Below, in pieces: positions 48,468 to 56,743 of a stretch of 63,014 bases of DNA. Every line of letters begins with the position of its first letter. The first letter of the stretch is position 1. Location: contig NPFB01000055.1 in the NCBI GenBank assembly GCA_014084085.1, positions 47,420 to 110,433 of the forward strand. Reading direction: 5' to 3'. Both the position numbers and the translations under genes were made by a program. The notes below the pieces were generated by a model. The model was not told where the DNA came from. It searched no databases and saw only the letters and a list, made by a program, of their open reading frames with translations. Source of the DNA: Hondaea fermentalgiana (Eukaryota > Sar > Bigyra > Thraustochytrida > Thraustochytriidae).

Positions 48468-49928
48468 TCAGTTGCTGTGCAACTTTTCCATTAGCGCAAG
48501 CCATCGCAGAATGGCTGGATATTGGATGCCGCAGAGTGAATTGTGACAAAGGCTCACGAGGGCGCGCGCGCGACTTTCGAGTTCCGCACAAAGCGTTGCA
48601 CCTCCCACGTAAGAGTTACGACGAAGCCAGAATTCTAAAAGCTCGAGCCCTGCATCGCAGGCACTTTTATCCACCGTCAGACTCCCTTCCCAGGTCTTGA
48701 GAAAGCTATGTGGGTGTTGAGCCTCCACGGAGAGTCTTTGCGTAATTGGAGGTGGCGCCAGATCCAATGGTGATGGACACGCCTTGAGAGGATAATCTTC
48801 AGACACGGTTAAATGCACCTTGACGACATGAACGAACTTTTTGGAAACCTGCAAATGCCGCTTCGCGCCCGAGCGGATACTAAGGGCACGCGAGCAGTAG
48901 TCAGTCGTGTTACTCACTTTGCCAAGAACCTTCCCTGCCCGGTCAAGGATCTCATAGACGCAGGTTTCGGCAAGATCTAAACGAGACGCAGACACTACGG
49001 AGACTGAGCTGCCGCTTGTTACAGCAGCGAGTCTGCGGGCGCATGCCTGCATAGCGCTAGAAGACCACCTTGATTCTCCTCTACAAAGAATTATAAGGCG
49101 TCCATGGCTTGCATCGACAAAAAGGAGAGGCAACTCTTTCGTTTCATCGAGCCACCTTCCCTGCAATTGATCAAGACGCGAGATGTCTGTTTCGACTGGA
49201 CCAAAACTCGATCGAAGAGCTTCTTCTGCGCTGACATGATTTCCTTGGCAAGCCTGGTGCTGTCCCTTCTGAATTTCGCTCGCAAGAGAGACGACTTCGC
49301 ACTCAGGTTCTACAACATTTCCGAATTGCGCGACTGCAATATCGGCCTGAAGTTGAAACTCTTTGAGGTCCTTTTCGCGAGCTTTCAGTTCGACTTTGAG
49401 CTCTTTGAGATATGCGGTCTTTTCTTGAGCAACACGTGCTGTTGCTGCTTCGTCGCCTCCTTCCTCGCGCTTCGTGTCACGTTGGCGCTCTTTCATCGCT
49501 TTGCGAATCGCCTCTCCCTGTTCTCTGATTGTTGCACGCCGTTTGGAGCATTCGTCGGCGAGCCCGCGGACACGTTCACACAGGTCCACCGCATCATTGA
49601 CGCGCGTCTCGACCTCGTGTTCATCATGGTCGGGCTGACGCGCCTTCTCACTCGCTACGAGGTCGCGCAGGGCGTTTTCCTGACCCTTGGAACGAAAGAT
49701 GGCCGCGTCCAGGCCCATTTCGCCTCGTTTCCTCTTCGTGCCACACCACGTCCACGCGCAAAGGCGCAGCTTGATCGCCGTCGCCTGTCTGCCCGACACT
49801 CGCGGGTTTGGCACCGGTGGCGGGTTTGGTCGAAGCCAAGCCCGGGGGGCTGGGATTGGCGATTGGTTCTCCTCGTCGCCCACTGGCTGATCGTGCTCCA
49901 TATACTCTCTGGAACCTGCGAAACGCAT
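48468..49928 (-). CDS. Unknown protein with central coiled coil
   Basis: Up to 486 residues. The first ATG gives MRFAGSREYMEHD; starts at 49901 (MEHDQPVGDEEN) or 49718 (MGLDAAIFRSKG) are also possible, and the P/R-rich stretch between them is poorly protein-like. Residues about 75-225 form a strong coiled coil (VETRVNDAVDLCERVRGLAD, then REQGEAIRKAMKERQRD, ELKVELKAREKDLKEFQLQ). The remainder is a globular domain with strands such as LPLLFVDASHGRLIILC and VCVYEILDRAGKVL-like sequence, then FVHVVKVHLTVSEDYPLKA, and ends in helices (CDAGLELLEFWLRRNSY, QYPAILRWLALMEKLHSN). A coil followed by an alternating strand/helix domain is common in small complex subunits, but no family is recognised. It is divergent from the GNAT gene. 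Confidence 0.65.
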   Translation of the reverse strand: MRFAGSREYMEHDQPVGDEENQSPIPAPRAWLRPNPPPVPNPRVSGRQATAIKLRLCAWTWCGTKRKRGEMGLDAAIFRSKGQENALRDLVASEKARQPDHDEHEVETRVNDAVDLCERVRGLADECSKRRATIREQGEAIRKAMKERQRDTKREEGGDEAATARVAQEKTAYLKELKVELKAREKDLKEFQLQADIAVAQFGNVVEPECEVVSLASEIQKGQHQACQGNHVSAEEALRSSFGPVETDISRLDQLQGRWLDETKELPLLFVDASHGRLIILCRGESRWSSSAMQACARRLAAVTSGSSVSVVSASRLDLAETCVYEILDRAGKVLGKVSNTTDYCSRALSIRSGAKRHLQVSKKFVHVVKVHLTVSEDYPLKACPSPLDLAPPPITQRLSVEAQHPHSFLKTWEGSLTVDKSACDAGLELLEFWLRRNSYVGGATLCAELESRARALVSLCHNSLCGIQYPAILRWLALMEKLHSN

Positions 49929-50219
49929 TATCGAGCGAAACTATTTGACAACTTTTTTTTGACGTGAAATTCGCATCGTCGACGACGAAGGAGAAGAAGT
50001 AAGGCCCCCATGAACGCAGCCTGGCAGGGCTCGTGAAGAACAGAGCTCGAACCGCGGCGCGAGGTAGCCAGGCGCAGAAGAACGCGAGCGGCAGGCTGAG
50101 CAGAAGTAAGTCGCGGCTTCGGCACGGCACAGAAGTCGCGAGCGAGAGTCAAGACTCACTTTCGCCACGCGCGTGGTGACAGACAGGCCTGAAAAAGAAG
50201 AAAAGGGGAAAAGCAAAAC

Positions 50220-50837
50220 ATGGCGGAGTCTGCGCAAGCCGCGTCGCGCACGGCGACGAGCTGGCGCGTTAGCCGGCCCCAGGACGCCGAAAATGAAGTG
50301 GTCGTTGACGCGCTTGTCACGATCATCAACGCAGCGTATTCTCGAGGCGAAGAAGGCATGTGGCGCAACCCCGCCACCGAGCGCACAAATCCCGAGGAGG
50401 TCAAGAAATTGCTTCTCGCGGAGGAGTTGATTCTGATCTTCAGCAAGGAAGACGACGAAGAGGACGAGACGATCCTGGGCAGCGTCATGTGTAAAGCTCC
50501 GTTCAAAAAAGATAACGAAGAGCTTGCCGAGCTCGGTATGCTCGCCGTGGCAGAGAATGCAACCGGCCTTGGCCTCGGCAGCCAGCTTATTGAAGCTGCA
50601 GAGACCCATGCTCGCTCAAAAGGGTGCACTATCATGCGCCTTGAGATCCTCTCGCCTGCAGAATATGTGCATCCTTTCAAGCAGAGGCTCCACAAATGGT
50701 ATTGTCGCCTTGGCTACGAACCCGGCCCTGTCGAAGACTTTAAGGAAAGCTATCCTGCGCTCGCAGATCTGCTTGCCGTGAAGTGCAAGTTTCAAGTGTA
50801 CCACAAGCCTCTTGTCGCTCCTGCGTCGTCAGCGTAA
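50220..50837 (+). CDS. GNAT-family N-acetyltransferase
   Basis: 205-residue acetyl-CoA-dependent acetyltransferase. The order is GNAT-like: an N-terminal INAAYSRGEEGMWR helix, TILGSVMCKAP strand 2-3, ELGMLAVAENATGLGLGSQLIEAAETHA for strand 4 and the acetyl-CoA pyrophosphate loop (G-L-G-L-G), then CTIMRLEILSPA and a final WYCRLGYEPG as in most GNATs. Substrate unknown; the fold is used for proteins, polyamines, amino sugars and small amines. The start ATG follows an A-rich leader (GCAAAACATGG). Divergent from the coiled-coil gene, 291 bp apart. An alternative reading frame is not needed. Confidence 0.9.
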   Translation: MAESAQAASRTATSWRVSRPQDAENEVVVDALVTIINAAYSRGEEGMWRNPATERTNPEEVKKLLLAEELILIFSKEDDEEDETILGSVMCKAPFKKDNEELAELGMLAVAENATGLGLGSQLIEAAETHARSKGCTIMRLEILSPAEYVHPFKQRLHKWYCRLGYEPGPVEDFKESYPALADLLAVKCKFQVYHKPLVAPASSA

Positions 50838-51577
50838 TTACATACAATTCAAACGAATTATCCCACGCAGCAGAATTTGATTTACCACTAGACCATGACA
50901 TTTCATTCGAACATGCGGAAACACGCATGATTCAAAAGAAGCTTTCCTTGAGCGCATATCTTCTCTTCTCTTGTAGCCAGTTCGATACCTACATTGCGAC
51001 GCAGACGAAGATGTGAAGTGATTGCCATGTTGGTGAGACAGCCGTAATGCTACTTGTGCGCGCGACCATGCCTTTGCTTGGCAACGGTGCACTTGTCCCA
51101 GCTCCTCTTGTGCCTGACAATCTGATCTTGCTTCTTGGGCTGCTCATGGTTTGGCGTAACCTTTCTCTTAGAGGAGAGATAAATAGTGATTAAGCGTCTG
51201 TACATTCTATAAAATTCTCGATGAAACGAGGGTTCTGCAATATCAACTACAGTACTTCGTTCAGAGTTCCCATATCCCTTTTCTTGCAATAGAGAAGTTG
51301 CCTTGTCTACAGTTCTCGACCACATTTCAATATTTACGTGCAATTACACACACGCTGCGTTTGCCTCGTTTCTGCACTTCGGCTAACAAAAGGTTCGTCA
51401 AGTCACGTGAACCTGCCTCTTGTGAGGAATCGTCTGAAAGAGAATAACAAAAAATAGCTGTGCCATGACGTCCGAAAAGCAAAATGCATTATTTTGTGGG
51501 AAACATCTAGGCCAAGATTAAAATTGTGTCTTGTCGTTTCACAAGAGCTCATTTCCAACTTCCCAATCTTTGTGAAA
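50838..51577. other. Convergent spacer, AT-richer than average
   Basis: 740 bp between the GNAT stop and the secreted-protein stop. A 91-codon minus-strand frame with an ATG at 51325 ends in a basic, AAG-rich segment (KRSWDKCTVAKQRHGRAHK) that could be an unannotated short gene or terminal exon, but no family is recognised. Otherwise nothing seen. Confidence 0.3.
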
Positions 51578-52504
51578 TCAAAGGGAAGCGAGTGCATCGG
51601 CAATTGCCTTGACCCCCTGCTTCCAGGTGTTACCCTGACAGACAGCATGGACCTCATAGGAGCACTCCCACCAGCAGTCCCCACACGAGCAGCTGACAGC
51701 AGTGTTGCACGTGGGCGTAAAGGGGTCACCAAGATAGGAAAGTGCAAGCTGGTCGGCCACGCCCATGGCGCGTCCCTTGCACAAACCATCAATCTCCTTG
51801 AGTGAATGATAGGCCCCGCACTTGATGAGGTTGTAGGCAACGCTAACGCCGACCATTTCGAGAATCTTGTGAATGAGCTTTTTGTCAGGGCCGCACCAAG
51901 GGCCGCATCCCGAGGTTGCCGCACAGAGCGCGGCGTTGAGCGCGATGGAGCACGCGTAAATTACAGCGACCACAGCCACATCAATGCCACAAAAGACATC
52001 ATAGGCCTCGGCAATCTGCTTTCCCATCCACTCAAGATCATCGACAAAGTGATTGTTCATGTAGTTGTCGATTGTGCCGGTGCCCTGGACGAGTCCCTTC
52101 CAGGCATCCTGGCCACCATTCTCGATTTTGTCCCAGAAGCTCTTGTCGCGCTTGATCCACTTGCCTTTGAAGGCCTTGGAGAGGGCGCTTTTCGCGGACT
52201 TGGCCGCTTTCGAAATGTCCTTGCCGACGCCGGAGATGGCCTTGCCAACCTTCTTTAGGCCGAGTCCCTTCTTCTTCTTCTTGCCAAGAAGACGCGATTC
52301 GAAGTCCTCCTCATCGTCCTCATGCGTGCGCACGAGCAGCGAGCGGCGGTCTTCACGCGCAGCTTCGAGTGCTTGTGCGACGAGCGCCTCCGACTGACCC
52401 TGCAACAAGCCTCGCGTGTTCTGCTCTTCCTCGGCACGCGCACCGCCCACAACCGCCGCGACCGCGAGAACGACCAGCGCGAGGCCCTTGCCCATCATGA
52501 CCAT
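51578..52504 (-). CDS. Secreted protein: acidic propeptide, lysine-rich amphipathic segment, cysteine-rich domain
   Basis: 308 residues. Start chosen at the ATG of MVMMGKGLALVV; upstream only a GTG remains in frame. Signal peptide to about residue 24 (VVLAVAAVVGGARA). Residues 25-72 are acidic with a dibasic RR at 53-54 and end EEDFESRLLG. Residues 75-118 hold many lysines with regularly spaced A, I, L and V (GLGLKKVGKAISGVGKD, then KAAKSAKSALSKAFKGK), the pattern of a cationic amphipathic helix as in cecropin-like peptides. A C-terminal part (about 150-308) has some 13 cysteines (GCGPWCGPD, SCSCGDCWWEC). No family is recognised. A membrane-active or antimicrobial role for the cationic segment is inference from composition; it might equally be a heparin- or polysaccharide-binding linker. 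Confidence 0.75.
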   Translation of the reverse strand: MVMMGKGLALVVLAVAAVVGGARAEEEQNTRGLLQGQSEALVAQALEAAREDRRSLLVRTHEDDEEDFESRLLGKKKKKGLGLKKVGKAISGVGKDISKAAKSAKSALSKAFKGKWIKRDKSFWDKIENGGQDAWKGLVQGTGTIDNYMNNHFVDDLEWMGKQIAEAYDVFCGIDVAVVAVIYACSIALNAALCAATSGCGPWCGPDKKLIHKILEMVGVSVAYNLIKCGAYHSLKEIDGLCKGRAMGVADQLALSYLGDPFTPTCNTAVSCSCGDCWWECSYEVHAVCQGNTWKQGVKAIADALASL

Positions 52505-54934
52505 CCTCTTCACCCTCTTCACCTCTCGCAGACGGCGCCTTTCGCAGCAGCGCTTCTGTTCCTCCTCACCACTCCACCAAACGCGATTTGCTCTCCGCGC
52601 TCAGCCGCCACCTGCCTGGCTGCTGCTGGTCCTTTCCTGCCCCTCTCTCGTTCTAGTTCTACGCCGTAGAGATGCGCAGTCGTGACCTCACTTTTCACAA
52701 GCTCGCGCGTGCATGCACATTCACAGTCTGCGTCTGGGAAACTTTGTGCTCGTTTTCGCGCTCTGGCTGGCGTGGCCTCGGATCCCTCGCGGTCTCGCAG
52801 CGGCCTCGCCGCGGCCTCGTCGCGGCCTCGTCGCGGTCTCGTCGGCCTCGCGGCTGTTGCCGCCATCCATCCCTCGCTCGCGCGCGCGTCGCGACCGAGC
52901 TTGGGAGGGAGAACGAAGTTCCGCCTCCGCCAAAGTACCAACTCGCTCGCAGACGCGAAAAGAAGGGCGGGAGCTGCACTGGCAGCGTGTAATGCCGCGA
53001 CACGCGAGCGTGAAAGACGCGCGGGGCTAGAGCTAGCTGGCGAGCGAGCTCCTGCGTCGAGCTCCGCGCATTTTCGTCTCCGCCTGCCTCCCTTGCCAGC
53101 CGGCCGTGCTGAGATACCGCGGATGGCGGCGGAGCGGCAGCGCGCGCAGCAGCAGCGGCAACAGCAACAGGTACTTTGCGCGCGAGACGCGCTAACTGCA
53201 AGGCCTCCTGAAAGACTTTCGGCGGCCCCGCACCCGACTTAATTGCCTGCCGCCCACACCATCCTGGCCGTCCATGCAAGCACCCACCGCCGCCGCTGCG
53301 CCACGCCAGGCGGCCCTCGCTGCGCCCATGGCGCGCCCCGCGTCAAGCCGCGAGACTTCGGTGCCGGCTCATCGCATTTTATCACAGCGCAGCGCAGCGC
53401 ATGGTCTCGCAGGTGCTCTCTGCGCCAGGGCGTAATCTCAAGAAGCGCCGTGCGGCCGCCACTTGTCGGAGACCGGATGTTCATCCACTTCGCGCTGGTA
53501 ATCATGCCCGCGCTGGAAACCATTCGTGGTGGCGGCGGCGGCCAGCGCGCGCGAGCCGGCGCCGGCGCAGACGCGGGTCCAGCGAGAGGCGCTGACTGCG
53601 AGTCCCTGCCGCGCTGGCACCCACCCACCCGTACGAAGGGCTCGCCGCCATGAAGACGAGTGGCCGACCAGCTGCAGCTGCTGCAGCTGCCACTGGTCAA
53701 ATGGACAGAGGGACAGAGGCAGTGAGGGTGACGAGTGTGTGCGGTGCGCGATCGATCTTTTGAGTGCACCTCCAATGGAACATGCGCGCAGTGCCGAAGC
53801 TTTGTAATGCAGCGCCATCACCGGCTCGTGTGAAGAAAGGCTAGTTGTTTCACTAGTACGCGTGGGATCACGAGACGAGCTGCTGCTGCCTGCCTCGCCT
53901 CACCTCGCCCTTCGCTTCTCCAGAGGACCACGCGGTCTCCCCCGTCCGCTTCTGGGTGGCCAGCACCAACGTTTCTTCTCCCTCTGCTCTTGTCGTTGAA
54001 CCATCTTGGCCCATGCATGTCCCGCGCATGTCCCACGTTGTAAAGACCTCGACTCGAGGTTAAACTACATCTCACCGCTCGCTCGTCGGCGAGCGACGCC
54101 TTGCCGAAGGCAGACCGCAACGCGAGTTGGAGCACGAAGAAGCGCGCATAAGGCCAACGGTAAGCCTAAGGTCACCTAGAGGAAACAGGTACATGTATGC
54201 GTTGCGTCAAAAGAAGAAGGAACTTGCTGCTGCTTTAAACCCACCCATCGCGAGCGATGCTTGCCTAGTAAAGAAAGTGGCAGAGAGAAAGTCGGCGCTT
54301 CTCGGCGGGGGAGGCCTGCCCGACTGTTTCTTTCTTCACTAGTGGGCATAAATGCTGCTCTTTTGCTTTCCTGAGCTGCGTCACATGGTCAAACAATCAG
54401 TCAGGCAGTCAGTCAGTCAGTGGCAGACAGAGAGGAAGGCAGAAATACAGGCGAGTACGGCCAGACTCAACGGCTCGCTCCTGAGACCTGGCTGTTGATA
54501 GACTGAGAGTTACAAGAGAGGTGGCAAGAGAAACACAAGAGAATTCTCTGCCGACAGCACTTGAACGTTGAATTTCCTCGCACTGCCTAGGTCTTAGACA
54601 GCTAGCTAGCTGCCTTGGCCCTTTGCTTGGCCCTGACACGTTGTGCTATTAGCGTGTTGCTCCTGGCACAACGAGAGGAAGCAAAGCAGCCTTTGCGTGC
54701 GCCCCCTCCTCCACCTCTCAAGAGGCCGTGCGCGCGGACAGGCGGGGAAGGCAGACCGGCGCAGCAGAGCTCGCTCCTGACCGAGCGTTCGCTTGATCGT
54801 TCACTTGCTTGCTTGCACGCAAGCACGCACGCACGCACGCACGCACGCACCCTCGGTGAGCAGCCAAAGAGCAAACCTCTTTTTGTCAAGCCACCGTCGC
54901 AGGACGGTCTTTCCGAACAAGAACAACAAGGAGA
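52505..54934. other. 2.4-kb spacer upstream of the secreted protein and PKA-like genes
   Basis: The longest gene-free stretch. It contains repeated GGCCTCGTCGCGGCCTCGTCGC units (about 52800-52850), GCAGCGCAGCGCA repeats, CAGT repeats near 54400-54422 and a GCAC microsatellite. Open frames of up to 186 codons are R/A/P/S-rich with no domain. A short ATG-led Q-rich segment at 53124 followed by CAGGTAC could be a first exon, but no partner exon was found. I support no gene here. Confidence 0.35.
54823..54851. repeat. GCAC tetranucleotide microsatellite
   Basis: Seven tandem GCAC units, about 85 bp upstream of the PKA-like start codon. Confidence 0.95.
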
Positions 54935-55939
54935 ATGACGACTAGCTTGGATGACTTCGACCTGGGCGTGACCCTGGGCACCGGCTCGTTCGGCCGCGTC
55001 CGCTTCGCGACCTACAAGTCGAACCCGCAAGTGCCATGCGCTATCAAGATGCTGAAAAAGGTCGAGGTGGTTCGTCTGCAGCAGATCGATCACATGATCC
55101 AGGAGAAGTCCATCCTCGAGAGCATCAGCAAGGGAACTGAGGGTCTCGCGCGGCACCCCTTCATCGTTAATCTCTTTGCCACCTTTCAAGACGATTGCTA
55201 CCTCTACATGGTTCTCGAATATGTAAACGGTGGCGAGTTTTTTACGCACCTCCGTCGCGTTGGACAGCTCGACAACAACGCCACCAAGTTCTACGCAGCC
55301 ACCGTGACGCTCATTTTCGAGCACCTTCATAGCGACGACATCATCTACCGAGACCTCAAGCCAGAAAACCTGCTTCTCGACCATCAAGGCTTCATGAAGA
55401 TTACCGACTTTGGCTTTGCCAAGAAGGTCCTCTTCAAGACGTACACTCTCTGCGGCACGCCCGAGTACATCAGCCCCGAAACCCTTCTCAACAAGGGTCA
55501 CGGAAAGGGTGTGGATTGGTGGACCCTGGGCATTCTCATTTTCGAGATGCTTGCCGGCCAGCCCCCCTTTGTGGACGATGATCCCATGGGCATCTACCAG
55601 CAGATCTTGGGCGGCAACATCAACTTCCCGCGCTATTTTGATCGTCAGGCCAAGAATCTCATCAAGAAACTTCTCACGGCAGACTTGACCAAGCGCTATG
55701 GCTGCCTCAAGCGGGGTGCTCTCGACATCAAGGAGCACAAGTGGCTTGCAGGGCTCAACTTCGAGATGCTTCTTGGCAAACACCTTGAGCCTCCCATTAA
55801 GCCCAAGGTCAGCGGACCTTGCGATACCACCAACTTTGACCCGTACCCCGACACTCTGACCAAGCCCGAATGCTTCACGTCAAACACGGACCCGTTCCAG
55901 GCCTTTGACACCATTGTCAGCGACCCGACGGTTGAGTAA
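54935..55939 (+). CDS. cAMP-dependent protein kinase catalytic subunit-like (AGC kinase)
   Basis: 334-residue AGC Ser/Thr kinase closest in layout to PKA-C. Glycine loop LGTGSFGRV at 14-22, ATP-anchoring Lys38 in CAIKML, catalytic loop YRDLKPEN with Asp140, DFG Asp158, and activation loop TYTLCGTPEYISPE with the phosphorylatable Thr171 (PKA Thr197). GKGVDWWTLGILIFEML and KRYGCLKRGALDIKEHKW are PKA hallmarks. The C-terminal tail ends with DPFQAFDTIVSDPTVE: the FxxF hydrophobic motif is present but followed by about ten more residues, whereas PKA normally ends at the motif. There is no N-terminal extension or regulatory domain, and the protein is slightly shorter than animal PKA-C (350). Activity is presumably held by a separate cAMP-binding regulatory subunit. 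Confidence 0.93.
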   Translation: MTTSLDDFDLGVTLGTGSFGRVRFATYKSNPQVPCAIKMLKKVEVVRLQQIDHMIQEKSILESISKGTEGLARHPFIVNLFATFQDDCYLYMVLEYVNGGEFFTHLRRVGQLDNNATKFYAATVTLIFEHLHSDDIIYRDLKPENLLLDHQGFMKITDFGFAKKVLFKTYTLCGTPEYISPETLLNKGHGKGVDWWTLGILIFEMLAGQPPFVDDDPMGIYQQILGGNINFPRYFDRQAKNLIKKLLTADLTKRYGCLKRGALDIKEHKWLAGLNFEMLLGKHLEPPIKPKVSGPCDTTNFDPYPDTLTKPECFTSNTDPFQAFDTIVSDPTVE

Positions 55940-56743
55940 GCTCTCAGAAATAGCGTTTACGCAGGCTTTGTGACAGTCACACTGCGCGAAATTTATTCTT
56001 GGGTTGGCAAAGACTTGGCTGCCTTGCCGCCGCTTTGATGACGTAAATGCAAGGCCCTTAGCGCTCGCGAGGCCACGACTCTCTGGAGTTTCATTTCCTC
56101 ATGCTCTTTTACCGGCGACAAGCTCTCGATGTATCGCAAATAAAGTCAATAGAATGCTGCACTGCACCATTCGACTTTTACCCTCCTTCTCACCATCACC
56201 CCACTTTCCTTCCTCTCCTTTTTTTCCGAAAGAGAAAATTACCATTTTTTGTTTGGCCAACACATATTGATGCCTTCACACAAGCAGACGAGGTGAAGCA
56301 ATGTAATTTTGGCGCGCATAGCCCTTGTCACATTTCTTCGGATCCGGCGTATTCTGAGCCAAAAAAAAACTCCTTTTACATGCACGCAGCCGCCGAATTG
56401 GATCCACTCCTCTCATTACGCGGGCTCTTGTGGACTTTGAAATTTCTAAGTCTGCGTCCTTCGTCGGGTCCGCGGTGGATAAGAGAAAAAGAAATCACTT
56501 CTCCCAATTTTATCATCCATGACAGAAATAAGCTATACTTTACAGTTTAATTAAACACTGCAAGGTGCCTGGAATAGGGTTATATTGTTTTGGACGAGTT
56601 CAAAACGACACTTTCCAGAAGCTTACTTATAAATTTTGGCGCATCGAAAACTTCGTCGGTGCGAGAAGATTTTAAAAGTGCCCGGTTGAATCGCGCAAGC
56701 AAAAGTTTCTCCCCAATCTCGTTTCCGCTTTGCGTGGTTCACC
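55940..56743. other. Convergent AT-rich spacer
   Basis: 804 bp between the PKA-like stop and the FxP-repeat gene stop. AT-richer than surrounding genes, with A-runs and TTTAATTAAA near 56546. No gene is supported. Confidence 0.4.

Noticed and set aside
52682..53242. 186-codon frame in the long spacer
   Set aside because: R/A/S-rich translation of GC repeats with no ATG-supported conserved region or domain.
53239..53775. 178-codon minus-strand frame in the long spacer
   Set aside because: Low-complexity P/R/S/A translation with no family resemblance and no codon preference like its neighbours.
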